The translations under genes and the position numbers were made by a program. A stretch of DNA of 64,000 bases from Thuidium tamariscinum (lineage: Eukaryota; Streptophyta; Bryopsida; Hypnales; Thuidiaceae): NCBI GenBank assembly GCA_947034885.2, contig OX344750.2, positions 33,342,821 through 33,406,820 on the forward strand, read 5' to 3'. The notes beneath the pieces were generated by a model. That model was given only the letters and a program-made list of their open reading frames with translations. It had not been told where the DNA came from and did no database searches. Below, in pieces: positions 36,218-47,673 of this stretch. Within the stretch, counting starts at the first letter, position 1, and the number at the start of each line of letters is the position of its first letter.

Positions 36218-39200
36218 ACCTATACCAAAAATATAAAGAAAACATCGCCGCCAAATAATCAGCATCAGCTGTCAGTATGCCAGCGCGCGTTGCACAATCA
36301 TTATTAACACTCGGTTGCGATCGTTAAGTCTAAAACTTTCAAATCCAATTGATGAAATACTACCTTCGAGATAGAAGCAAAGAGATAAACAACACCAAAA
36401 GCATCAAGTTGCAATTTGAAAATACCACTGCAAGTTGATCAATACGTTAATTGGATGGAAAGGAGCGGCGCATTTCTCCAGACAGCATCAATGGTGAGCT
36501 CCAGACAGCATTTCGATTGAAGAAATCGAGATAAACCCAGAGTTGCACAAGAGAAAATGCACCAGCAAATGCGCAACCTGGAGCAGCCGGATCGTAGGAG
36601 CTCAAGAGTTCTGAAGAGTCTATCGAAGCTTAAGTTAAGGCAGATTCAGCGACGTCAAGAGTAAGAAACCCCACAGACTGGGAGTTGGATGGATGAAACT
36701 AGAATTTGTAATTCCGTCAGTGATTGCGTGGTTTTCAGTGGATGAAATTAAGGTAAATTTCAGTGATTGATTGGTAAGGAGTTTGGCCTCAAATTTTCAA
36801 TTTTTTTCCACACTTAAAAGACAAGTGATAAAGCAATTAAAATTGTATTTTTTTTTGATAAAGTATGAATTTGCTATGAATTTTTGAAAGTGTCACTCAA
36901 TGCATTATGGCTTCAAAAAGTTTTTAGACTACCCTGGAACCAACAAAATTTAAATTCATAATGGTCATCTTACTACCTAAAGCACTCACAATATTTTTTA
37001 GTATAGAAGGCCCAAAAGTCAATTTTTATGATGAATTTACATTGAAAAATTGAAAATTCCTAATGAAGTCACTAATCACTTCATTATTGTCATGTAAAAC
37101 ATTGATTGAGGTCCAAATCTCACATATTGAAAGAAAATTATAGTCTAGTCAATCTTTAGGTGTCTACTACAGGGTCATTTGACTACAATGGGCTCTTCAA
37201 TCTACATTACAACCATTTCGATAACTAAAGGCCTTGTTCAAATGCAATACACTAATGATGATATTAAATATTATTTATACTACATTAATCAATTCAATAG
37301 TAGTATGTGTGACATTAATTTTTTTATATTCACACTACTACACTATTTCAAATTAATATAGGTTGGAAGATGATCATATCGTACTTTATTTTTACAAAAA
37401 TAAAAATTTCAAGTAATGCTAATTTTTTCTATCTTTGTTCCTAATTCATAGGAAAGATTGGGACAATTAGTTTAGGAATTCTGTAGTTTTGTATTCTTTC
37501 AAGAAAAATTTACCAACTATATTTGTAAAGATCCTCTTTGAATAGTATTTACATTTATACTTCTAATAAAAATACTTGCCAAGAGCAAAAAATTTGTTGA
37601 TTCTTAAAATTGATTATTATAAATAAAACTAAATGTAATGACATTGTTTGTTGTGTTATTTGCATTCAAACTTATTTTTCAACATTCTAATTTATCCTAC
37701 TAGAGTACGTACAAAATTGGTGTAACAACTATTGATAACAATTTCTTGTACAAATTACCACAGTAATATTTTTGCCTAGATTTATTTTCATAAAAGCTTA
37801 CATATAGTTAGTTTTAATGAATTTTATGGGTTTAGAGTTTAAATCCTAAAAAATAAATATTTTATGCTTTTTATAAAGTACAATGTTTTCTAAATATGCA
37901 TTTTGGTATCTCTTTAATTAAAGTTTATTCTTATGAGATCAATTGTTCCAATTTTTGTGATTATCAAAGTAATCACATTTGGCCATTAAAAAACTAAAGA
38001 ATTAAAAACTTCAAAATAAACAATAATGATGTATTAAAAGTTATTTATAATGTAAATATCACTCATAAATATAAGATGTACTTTATTTTTTTCCATTGTT
38101 ATACTAATAAAAAAATTTCAATTCATAATTCAAGTCTTTTCTAAACTTTACACAATTCTAAATTCCAAATTTTTCTATCATGGTAATATGGTTTTAGGGA
38201 AGGGACAATACACCTACTAGAGAGCACGGGGGAATACTTCCCGCATTTTAGCAATCCATGTGTGGCGGAATATAGGATGAATTTAATTCATTTTGGGTAA
38301 TATTTATAAGTACTTATAAAAAAAATTACATATAAAGTAGGGGACATGAAAAATGGCAAGTCCATTATAAGTAATGTAGGTAGCCAAAAACTATGGTCCA
38401 TTAATTTTTAGGTATATGTAATTTAGGAGCAAAAGAATTAGATCCAAGGAATTATATTTATTAGGGTTTGTTTATACTATGTCAAAATTATAGTATGGTA
38501 CTATGTCAGATATATATTATAGTACCATATGTTGAGAGCAAATTTGTCACACCCTAGACAAAATCTTTTCTTTTTGCTTAAATTTCCCTTTCAATCACTC
38601 CATTTAGAATTTTCAAAATTTGGTTTATTGAGATTGGGAATATTTTGTTAATTGTAGCTATGGCCCTCTTGCTTTACCACATTACAAGCTCAATATGATG
38701 AAAGATTTACAAAATGTTGTTTTACAGGGCTAAAATAAAGCAGGCTTTCCAAAATTTCGCTCTACTCAGGCTTAGTTAAGGCTTTGCTATTAGGTTTGAG
38801 TAATGAAGGCCATACTATTAGTTCTTAAACTAAAATCAAGGCTTTACAATCAAGTCTTAAGGCTTTACAACATAAAATATGAAGTATTTTATATGATTTT
38901 TTGAAACACGTGGATAATATAATATTTAATTTTTCATCAATTTTTTTAAAGATTTTGAATTATATTCATTAATCTTTTCTACACTATCAAACTTGTCACA
39001 TCATGATTTTTGAAAATTTCATCATGAATGTGCCATATTTATTTAATTTTGGATTAATTTTTGACAAATCTAGCTTAAGCGTAGGGTACTCGTATGTTAG
39101 AGTTATAAAATGAAACTCCAATCAATGGATGAAGGTGTGATTTCTTAGACTTAGAGTTTTAAAGTAGCTATTGAATGGCAAATGGTAGATTGAATGTTGT

Positions 39201-39514
39201 TTTTTAAATGTGTAAGTGTATATTAGAAATGCAACAGGGTGTTGCTACTGTAGTTTTTTCATTTGCTAGCAGGCATTTCTTCTCGTTTGCATTTTGACAT
39301 TGAGGCACATTTTCAATACCTTGTACATTTAATACTTTCATTGACTTCAACTATGTGTTTTTGAACACATTCTTCATATGGCATTTAATTGTTGAGTATG
39401 GCTTTCAATTCTAATGTTTTGTGTTTGATTCATGCATGTTAATTGGTGTTTAAAAATTTAATCTTTTTTTCTATAAACTTTTTTCTTGTCACTTTTACTT
39501 TCTCATTATTTTTT
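36218..39514. other. Distal SHPRH upstream region and AT-rich spacer
   Basis: 36218 to about 36780 is moderately GC and may include the SHPRH transcription start (rich in short hairpins and a doubled CTCCAGACAGCAT near 36476-36510). From about 36800 the sequence is very AT-rich with no gene, RNA or bounded repeat that I could recognise. Confidence 0.4.
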
Positions 39515-39965
39515 TATTTATACACTTGGGCCTACAAAAATACTTGCATAAGATGAGATTTTCGAGAATGAGGGTTGTTTCAAGGTAATTCTCTTTGTTG
39601 TTTTTGTAGTAGTGAGGGAACAACTAACTATTGTCAATTTTCTTAAATACAACAAAAAATTGGGTCTTGAAATTGAAAAAAAAGTCAATTGAAATTTTTT
39701 TTTGCCATGGCCATCTCCCAACCACATTAGATGCAGTAGTGGCATAGTTCCTAGCATTTTTAACTCTGTGGGAACTCACGGGCTTCTATGGAGCCAAATC
39801 TCTTCTTATGGGACAATCAATTTTTTATTGGTAGTATTATATGGCAAATGCTTTGAGAAGACAACTTCACTCAATTTGTGATTATTTAACAAGTTTCTTA
39901 GAAGATTGGATATTAGATTTTCTTAAGGAGAAGATTTGACTTTAGAAAACAAAGCTAATGCAGAC
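39515..39965 (+). repeat. Left arm of a large interspersed inverted repeat
   Basis: Matches the reverse complement of about 43785-44120. Landmarks: TATACACTTGGGCCTACA, GAGATTTTCGAGAATGAGGG, CTATGGAGCCAAATCTC, TTTATTGG, GGAGAAGATTTGACTTTAG. This arm keeps about 110 bp (near 39610-39720) missing from the other arm. It contains the end (CTTCTTATG, 39802-39810) of a MITE of the CATAAGAGGATTT family. Confidence 0.65.
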
Positions 39966-40469
39966 AAAGTACTTTGAAATTTTCACAATAAGCTTATTAC
40001 TATAACTATAATTAAACAAGGTAGTTTGAGATTTCTATAACAAGTCAAGTACTATATATGGAATATGAGTGATCTCTCTAGCATGGGGGGACACTCTCAC
40101 TACATTTTGGGGGCCCACGTGCGGTGGAGGGGTATTTTTTGGGGGCCTATTTATCTCCTAAGCAACATTAAAAGGGTACCTATCATTACCTAATGCAAAA
40201 ATATTTCCTATATAATCATCCATATCATTACTTATAATATGTAGGTCAATGCAATTCTTTTTAGCCTATATTTTTTGTAAATAAAAAAACTAGACTTGAT
40301 ATGTCTCTCTCTTTCAAGTTAATGAAAACACACACTAGTGATTTTTTTAATGCCACTTTCTCTCAAGATAGCCAAAATTGATGCTTATTTATCTTGAAGG
40401 TAGTAAATTGCACAAAATCCCCTAAATTAGGTAGCATATTACACTAAATTCTATAAACTAGTTCTAGGA

Positions 40470-41307
40470 TCACTGTGGACCACTTTAGAATTTGTAGAGT
40501 CAAATGTGTCAAACTATAGTTGGGAATAATTATCTAAGTTTGACTACAATTCAACTAGAATACAACTAGAAAATAATTAAATCAAGTTTTATATCAATTG
40601 TCCCATCTTAGTTGTCAAGAATACCATTAGATTGGATGGATAAGAGCTGTAAGTTATACCATCTTTAAGTAATAAAGTTTGATATTACAATTGTAATATT
40701 TCTATACTTTGTAGATTTTTACAACTTGCAAATTTCTACAATTTGTAGACTTCTATAATTTGTAGATTTCCACAATTTATGGAAATCTACAAATATTTAA
40801 AGTATAAGAAATTTTGAAATTTTTGAAATTTAAAGTTTTGTAAACTTGTGAAATCTATTTAATATCAATATTTGAATTTGATAATTTAAAAAAAGCTAGA
40901 TCTAAAATTCTATAATCTACAGATCATTGAGATTAAATTTCTAAAATCTACAATCATTAAGATAAATAAATCTATAATTCTATGAATCTACAAGTTACAA
41001 ACTAGTTGTAAACTGTAACTTCATGATGAAGTCTTCTAACGTGGAAATTACTTTTGTGCAACTTGTGTGAAACTACTTTGCAACTAATTTTAGATTACTT
41101 TGCAACTAGTTTGCGACTACATTGAAACCAAATAGGCTATCTAATGAAAAACAATCTTTTCGATTTTACAACTACATTGCACTGCGACTAGTGCGACTTG
41201 TCCACTGCAATTGCGGTCTCCAAATTATTACCCAGTTGCAAATATGTTATGCAACTACAAAACTAGTTGCTAACCGCAGTCGCAAAACCCCCTATTTTCT
41301 TCTAGTG
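40470..41307 (+). mobile_element. CACTA-type non-autonomous element, copy A (5' truncated)
   Basis: Collinear with the second part of copy C: GTGGACCACTTTAG near the left, repeated GTAGATTT-TACAA blocks, and the right end ATTTTCTTCTAGTG at 41294-41307. The right flank starts TAT ATTGCTAACC, equivalent to the flank of copy C at 45515 onward, so A and C sit in duplicated surroundings (41308-41520 matches 45515-45730). The first roughly 270 bp of the element is missing. Confidence 0.7.
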
Positions 41308-41520
41308 TATATTGCTAACCTCTAGAAAACCAAGTCCTTTTCTTTTTAACTAAAAACACACTCAAAACTAAATTTTTTATTACAAAGAGTAAAAAAACTC
41401 GAAAATGATTATCTTTGCACATCGTACTATAAGATCTTACATTTGTATGGTGTGAAGATGTGTGGAATAATTTTTAGAATATTTAGATGGATGGATTGTA
41501 AGATATCTACATTAAAAGTG

Positions 41521-41792
41521 TAAATTGCACTACAAAATATTGTTTACATAGAACTTCAAAAAATTATTTCAACTTTTTGTAATTTATATTTAGTAGGGGA
41601 TAGGAGGTAAGACAAGTAATGTAGAATATATTAATCATTTCATAGTTGAAAAAAAACCCTAAACCTTTGATGTGCCTCCCTAAATTCTAAAACTACCACC
41701 CTACATAGGACGGCAATTGTCTTTGTCATCCTCAGTTTTGCAAGGATCATTTTCTTGTGCTATCGTAATCTTAGACATTGCAATAGTATAAC
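41521..41792 (+). repeat. Segmental duplication, left part (partner 51239-51510)
   Basis: Matches 51239-51510 almost throughout (AAATTGCACTACAAAATATTG, GTAGGAGGTAAGACAAGTAA-like, TGATGTGCCTCCCTAAATTC, ATAGGACGGCAATTGTC, GACATTGCAATA). It ends exactly at the CACTA insertion, with target base triplet AAC at 41790-41792. Confidence 0.8.
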
Positions 41793-42876
41793 CACCAGAA
41801 GAAAATCAGGGCTTTTGCAACTGCGGTTAGCAACTAGTTTTGTAGTTGCATAACACATTTGCAACGGGGTGATCATTTGGAGCCTGCAGTTGTAGTAAAG
41901 AGGTCGCACTAATTGCAATGTAGTTACAAAATCGAAAAGATTGTTTTTCATTAGATAGCCTACGGGGCACTTCATCGATGAAGTCCTCTAACGTGGAACT
42001 TGCTTTTGTGCAACTTGCTTGCAACTAGTTTCTAATTGCTTTGCAACTAGTTTGCAACTGCATTGCAACTAGTTTGTAACTTGTAGATTTATAGATCTAT
42101 AGATTTTTTTTTATCTTTATGATTGTAGATTTCAAAAATTGAATCTCAATGATCTGTAGATTTCAGAATTTTAGATTTATCTTTTTTTAGATTATCAAAT
42201 TCAAATATTGATATTAAATAGATTTCACAAGTTTACAAAACTTTAAATTTCAAAAGTTCTAAAACTTCTTATACTTTAAATATTTGTAGACTTCTATAAA
42301 TTGTAGAAATCTACAAGTTGTAAAAATCTACAAAGTGTAGAAATATTACAATTGTAATATTAAACTTTATTACTTAAAGATGGTATAACTTACAACTCTT
42401 ATCCATCCAATCTAATGGTACTCTTGACAATTGAGATGGGACAATTGATATAAAACTTGATTTAATTATTTTCTAATTGTATTCTAGTTGCAAAGCATTT
42501 GCATCCTAGTTGCAAAGTAGTTGCATTCTAGTTGAATTGTAATCAAACTTAGATTATTCCCAATTGTAATTTGACACACTTGACTTTACAAAACCTAAAG
42601 TGGTCCATGTCGATAAATGTGATGAATTTTGGATGTAGAGTACATCACATAAATTCTTTTGTTAGATTCTTGTAATCCAAACTTCAACCTGCAACTACTT
42701 TGCAACTACACGCAATTCGAAACTTCAATCTACAACAACTTTGCGACTATTTTGCGACTATAGTAGTGTAAGCATTAAATTTGGTGCAAATACATAGAGT
42801 TGTAGTTGCACGGAAGTCGCATAGGACACATAGTTGCATATCAGTCGGTTGCGGCGGACAGGATTTTCTTGTAGTG
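41793..42876 (-). mobile_element. CACTA-type non-autonomous element, copy B, with AAC target duplication
   Basis: 1,084 bp. Left end CACCAGAAGAAAATC, right end GATTTTCTTGTAGTG, each one base off the CACTAGAAGAAAATC ends of the family. It is flanked on both sides by AAC (41790-41792 and 42877-42879), a 3-bp target duplication as expected for the CACTA (En/Spm, CMC) superfamily. It lies in inverted orientation relative to copies A and C. The duplicated segment at 51508-51510 has a single AAC and no element: the empty site. No transposase is encoded; the interior is rich in TTGCAACTA-type subrepeats. Confidence 0.85.
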
Positions 42877-42879
42877 AAC

Positions 42880-43790
42880 TTGCAAGCTTGGTCGAGGCTT
42901 GTGAACCAAGACAAGACTTGTGTCAAGCCACATTGACCTACATTTGTGGGATTGATTTAATGTCCTATAACTCAAGGTCTCCTACTTTTGTAGAATCAAT
43001 TTAACCCCTAAATGCCCAAGGCTTGTTTTGAGCTTCTTGGAATTTGCTCTAAATTGAACAAATTGTCAACATTTTATTAAGTTGTATCAATTTTTTTGAA
43101 TTGTAACCATACAAATTCAAACTAGGCATATTAGAGGTCACATAGAAAAAGAAAACACAACAATATCACTTATGAAGTGAAAGTTTATAATGTTTGACCA
43201 TGAAGGTGTTAAAATTGCAAAAGTAATTTTCTATTTACAAGTCAAATTTGAAAAAAGTTGGTGACCTGGTGACTTGGAAAAAAAATGAGGTTAAAGGGCC
43301 TAACAGGTTGGGTTTAGATTGGTTGGACAATAAAGTACTAAAATTAAGCCCAAGTGTTATGAAATAAGAATTACGTTATCAAGGCAATTTTTACTTTACC
43401 TTTAGACTATTTAGAATATTATAAAATTAAGCAATTTTTACTTTACCTTTAGACTATTTAGATTTTAGAATATTCTAAAATTAAGCAATTTTTACTTTAT
43501 CTTTAGACTATTTAGAATATTATAAAATTAGGGTAAAGAGTAATACAAGTGAATGACAGTGGAACTGAACTGCAGAAGTGAAGGAGAAGGCCTAGGAGAG
43601 TGCAGTTGCAGCCAGCGGTGTTGTCTTGTTGGGAAGGGTGGATCTGAGCTTGCGGGATGAGACCTGTAGCTCAATTTTTGGGTTTCATCAGTTGCTGCTA
43701 TAGCAACCGCCGGTGTTGCTAAGGAATTGCAAGGAAACACCGACATCTGTTAACAATTTTACAAAAGCTTCATATAAGGCCGCAAATCAC
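42880..43790 (+). repeat. Segmental duplication, right part: gene-less copy of the ORP upstream region
   Basis: Matches 51511-52368, the region directly upstream of the ORP gene, from TTGCAAGCTTGGTCGAGG to CATATAAGGCCGCAAATC. It includes the GC-richer tract with AGCGGTGTTGTCTTGT. Relative to the ORP copy it lacks about 47 bp after GGAATTGCAA (near 43727) and has a doubled TTTACCTTTAGACTATTTAG stretch (about 43393-43520). No coding sequence follows it: after 43790 it abuts an inverted-repeat arm. Confidence 0.8.
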
Positions 43791-44120
43791 CTTGTCTACA
43801 TTAGCTTTGTTTTCTAAAGTCAAATCTTCTCCTTAAGAAAACCTAATATAAGAACCTTGTTAAATAATCACAAATTGAGTAAAATTGTCTTCTCAAAGCA
43901 TTTGCCATATAATATTGCCAATAAAAAATTGACTGTCCCATAAGAGGAGATTTGGCTCCATAGAAGCCCATGAATTCCCACAGAGTTTAGAATGCTAGGA
44001 ACTATGCCACTACTGCATCTAACTACTACAAATACTACAAAGAGAATTATCTTGAAACAACCCTTATTCTCCAAAATCTCATCTTATACAAGTATTTTTG
44101 TAGACCCAAGTATATACACT
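43785..44120 (-). repeat. Right arm of the large inverted repeat
   Basis: Reverse complement of about 39515-39965, with an internal deletion of about 110 bp. It includes a MITE end, CATAAGAGGAGATTTGG, at 43939. Together the two arms bracket CACTA copies A and B and the gene-less ORP-upstream copy. Confidence 0.65.
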
Positions 44121-44229
44121 CAAAGAAAAGAATAGTCTTTGTACTTTAGTCCCTCAAAAGTTAAGCTGCCTTATCTTTAAAATAATCCTTATTTCTTGAA
44201 TACGTCTCTCTTTTTCAAGTTAATGAAAA

Positions 44230-44305
44230 CACACACTACTTGTGAACACTATTTGTGCATCTAGTAGATATGTAATCTACTAAGCCTTTGGGAAGTGACA
44301 TCTAT
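44230..44305 (+). repeat. 76-bp direct repeat, left flank of CACTA copy C
   Basis: Runs from CACACACTACTTGTG to GACATCTAT and is repeated at 45442-45517 with about four substitutions. It ends in TAT, the presumed target triplet of the insertion. Confidence 0.85.
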
Positions 44306-45441
44306 CACTAGAAGAAAATCACGTTTGCCGCAACCGACTGATATGCAACTATGTGTCCTACGCAACTTCCGTGCAACTACAACTCTCTGTATTTGCACCA
44401 AATTTAATGTTTACACTACTATAGTCACAAAATAGTCGCAAAGTTGTTGTAGATTGAAGTTTCGAGTTGCGTGTAGTTGCAAAGTAGTTGCAGGTTGAAG
44501 TTTGGATTACAAGAATCTAACAAAAGAATTTATGTGATGTACTCTACATCCAAAATTCATCACACTTATCGACATGGACCACTTTAGGTTTTGTAAAGTC
44601 AAGTGTGTCAAATTACAATTGGGAATAATCTAAGTTTGATTACAATTCAACTAGAATGCAACTACTTTGCAACTAGAATACAATTAGAAAATAATTAAAT
44701 CAAGTTTTATATCCATCTCAATCGTCAAGAGTACCATTACATTGGATGGATAAGAGTTGTAAGTTATACCATCTTTAAGTAATAAAGTTTAATATTACAA
44801 TTGTAATATTTCTATACTTTGTAGATTTTTACAACTAATAGACTTCTACAATTTGTAGATTTCTACAATTTATAGAAGTCTACAAATATTTAAAGTATAA
44901 GAAAATTTAAAACTTTTGAAATTTAAAGTTTTGTAAACTTGTGAAATCTATTTAATATCAATATTTGAATTTGATAATCTAAAAAAAATAGATCTAAAAT
45001 TCTAAAATCTATAGATCATTGAGATTCAATTTCTGAAATCTACAATCATAAAGATTAAAAAAATCTATAAATCTATAAATCTACAAGTTACAAACTAGTT
45101 GTAAACTAGTTGCAATGCAGTCGCAAACTAGTTGCAAAGCAATCACAAACTAGTTGCAAAGCAATTGCACAGAAGTTGCAAGCAAGTTGCACAAAAGCAA
45201 GTTCTACGTTAGAGGACTTCATCGATGAAGTCCCACGTAGGCCCCCTAATGAAAAACAATCTTTTCGATTTTGCAACTACATTGCAACTAGTACAACTTA
45301 TCCACTGCAACTACATTGCAACTAGTACAACTTATCCACTGCAACTACGGGTTCCAAATTATCACCCAGTTGCAAATGTGTTATTCAACTACAAAACTAG
45401 TTGCTAACCGCAGTTGCAAAAGCCCTGATTTTCTTCTAGTG
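44306..45441 (+). mobile_element. CACTA-type non-autonomous element, copy C (full length)
   Basis: 1,136 bp, starting CACTAGAAGAAAATC and ending GATTTTCTTCTAGTG, perfect 15-bp terminal inverted repeats of the CACTA class. The interior is collinear with copy B (inverted) and copy A, with clustered TTGCAACTA / TAGTTGCAA subterminal motifs, the usual binding-site-like subrepeats of this superfamily. No transposase frame. It is flanked by 76-bp direct repeats instead of a simple 3-bp duplication. Confidence 0.85.
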
Positions 45442-45517
45442 CACACACTACTTGTGAACACTATTTGTGCATCTAGTAGGTATGTAATCCACTAAGCCTT
45501 TGGAAAATGACATCTAT
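45442..45517 (+). repeat. 76-bp direct repeat, right flank of CACTA copy C
   Basis: Second copy of 44230-44305. After its final TAT the sequence continues ATTGTTAACC, as in the flank of copy A (TAT ATTGCTAACC), so the original insertion site was probably GACATC-TAT-ATTG. Confidence 0.85.
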
Positions 45518-47673
45518 ATTGTTAACCTTTAGAAAGTCAAGGCCTTTTTTTTTGCTAAGAACACACTCAAAACTAAATTTTTTATTACAAAGAGTAAAAA
45601 AACTTGAAAATGATTATCTTTGCACATCTTACTATAAAATCTTACACTTGAATAGTATAAAGATGTGTGGAATAATTTTTAGAAAATTTAGATGCATGGA
45701 TTGTAAGATATCTATATTAAAAGTGAAAAGACAAGTATTTTTATAAATTGTAGTAGTAGATTATTTGCCTTTGAACTTGAAGTCATAACTTAATTTTTTT
45801 GCACTACAAAGTTTTGAGGTTTAAGTCTCTATTGTGGGGAATTGGGTTTAGATTCTTAAAAAGAAATTGGGAAAAAAACAACTTAGATTTCATTCATTTA
45901 AAAATTGTTATATAGAAGTAGATATGAGATAGAAGGAAAATCCAAATCACCAATAACTCTAAGATGGAATTAAAACACACTAATTCCAATGGTGAGATTG
46001 TTTTAGCTAAAAAACTAACCATACAAATATTTTCTTCTTGAAAAATTGTAGAAATTGCATTTAGAAATGAATCTTGCAAGTTATTTTTTCAAAAAAATGC
46101 TTAGATTGTTCAAAGAACAAGATTGTCCATAACTCTTACATCAATTATTTGAATGAAATGAATCAAGGCTTTCTATGTAGACAAAATTTTAATTTATAGG
46201 AAATTTTAATTTATTTTTAAATTCAAATTTTTGAATTTTTTGCATTACCCAATCTTCCCGATTTTGAATATAATTTTTTTTTTCAAGCATAAATTTTGTA
46301 CCCAAGCATCAATAAAAAGAAATTGAATTTCCATAAAGATAACGTTTCTCCATCTTCAAAAAAAGTTTCAAAAAATCATAATAGAATTTGAGATTGTCAA
46401 ATACTTGCTAAAAATTGAAGTTGTTCCCTAAAAGGAAAAATGGTCCTTTAGAGGTTAAATCATATTATCATTTTTAAACATCTTTTATATTAAGTATAAA
46501 TGATCATATTTTCATCTATTTAATCTTACAAAATCCTATTGCATTTGTTGTTATTAAACCTTAATGACTTTCCTGAAGCTTTCTCAATCGTGCTAATATG
46601 TGAGCATGCAAGCCTTGAGCATAATTATATATAAGTAGACATACTACAACTATTTAAGGTGATCATAATATAAACACGCATAATATAAGTATCTATAATA
46701 TAAATACACTATAATCATAGAAAGTTACTTCAATAAAGATACTTATACTTATACTATAGGCATTTAGTCATTTAGGCTGATTGTCTCGTATAATAGCAAC
46801 CCTCAAAGCTTCCTAATAAAACCTTGTAGGTTGAGGAAACTATTTTGGTGCCATTGCATTGCAGTAGAATTTGTTGAAATCATGAATTGACATCCGATTG
46901 AAAGGACAAAACCTATATTAACTGTTATATCAACAAATCAACAAAATAGTGACCGGGACAACACGACCAAATCAACAAAAATTTTGTCAAAATTCCTACA
47001 TTTTCTACTAGTACAATCAAAATTCATATAATTTATCCAATATATTCCATTTTTCTATAATTTCAAACATAAATCTTTTTAGTTTCTTTTTCATGAACAA
47101 AATCACAATGTCTTGAATTAGTCATAATGTTATTTTGAAGAGATTTGTTGTATATTAATACTGAAAATTTACAAAATAGAAAATTCTAGTTTCTATACTA
47201 GTAGAGTTCTTATTTTTAAATACTAAACCTATGGTACAACCACCCATTCTCAATGAGGTTGATCCATATAGACAAATTTCAAAGTGGAAGTTTTAAATTA
47301 TAAAAAAAAATGTTTTTTCTGACCCCTCTTTGAAATTTGTCTATAATTTTTTATCAAAGACTTGAAATGTCAAACAAATTTCTGGAAATGAAATTTGATT
47401 TGATTTTCCACCATTAATTAGTTCAAAGTTTAAGAAAAAATTTATCCTACTATGCCTAAATAAGGTCTAAAATTCTACTTAGAGTATGTTTGATTAATTG
47501 CTGGATCAACACACAAAATTCCATTTTTTTTACAATCAAAACAATTTACTTCATCTTGTGTTGATTAGAGCCTTCTTTTCTTGTAGTTTACATTTGCATG
47601 TATATTACAAATAGGAGTCATTATCCTAAATGCATTGTTAGCTACATGTTGTTCAAGACTTGTCTAAGACTTG
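45518..47673. other. AT-rich spacer
   Basis: 45518-45730 duplicates 41311-41520. The remainder is AT-rich with short open frames lacking protein-like features. Nothing else was recognised. Confidence 0.45.
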
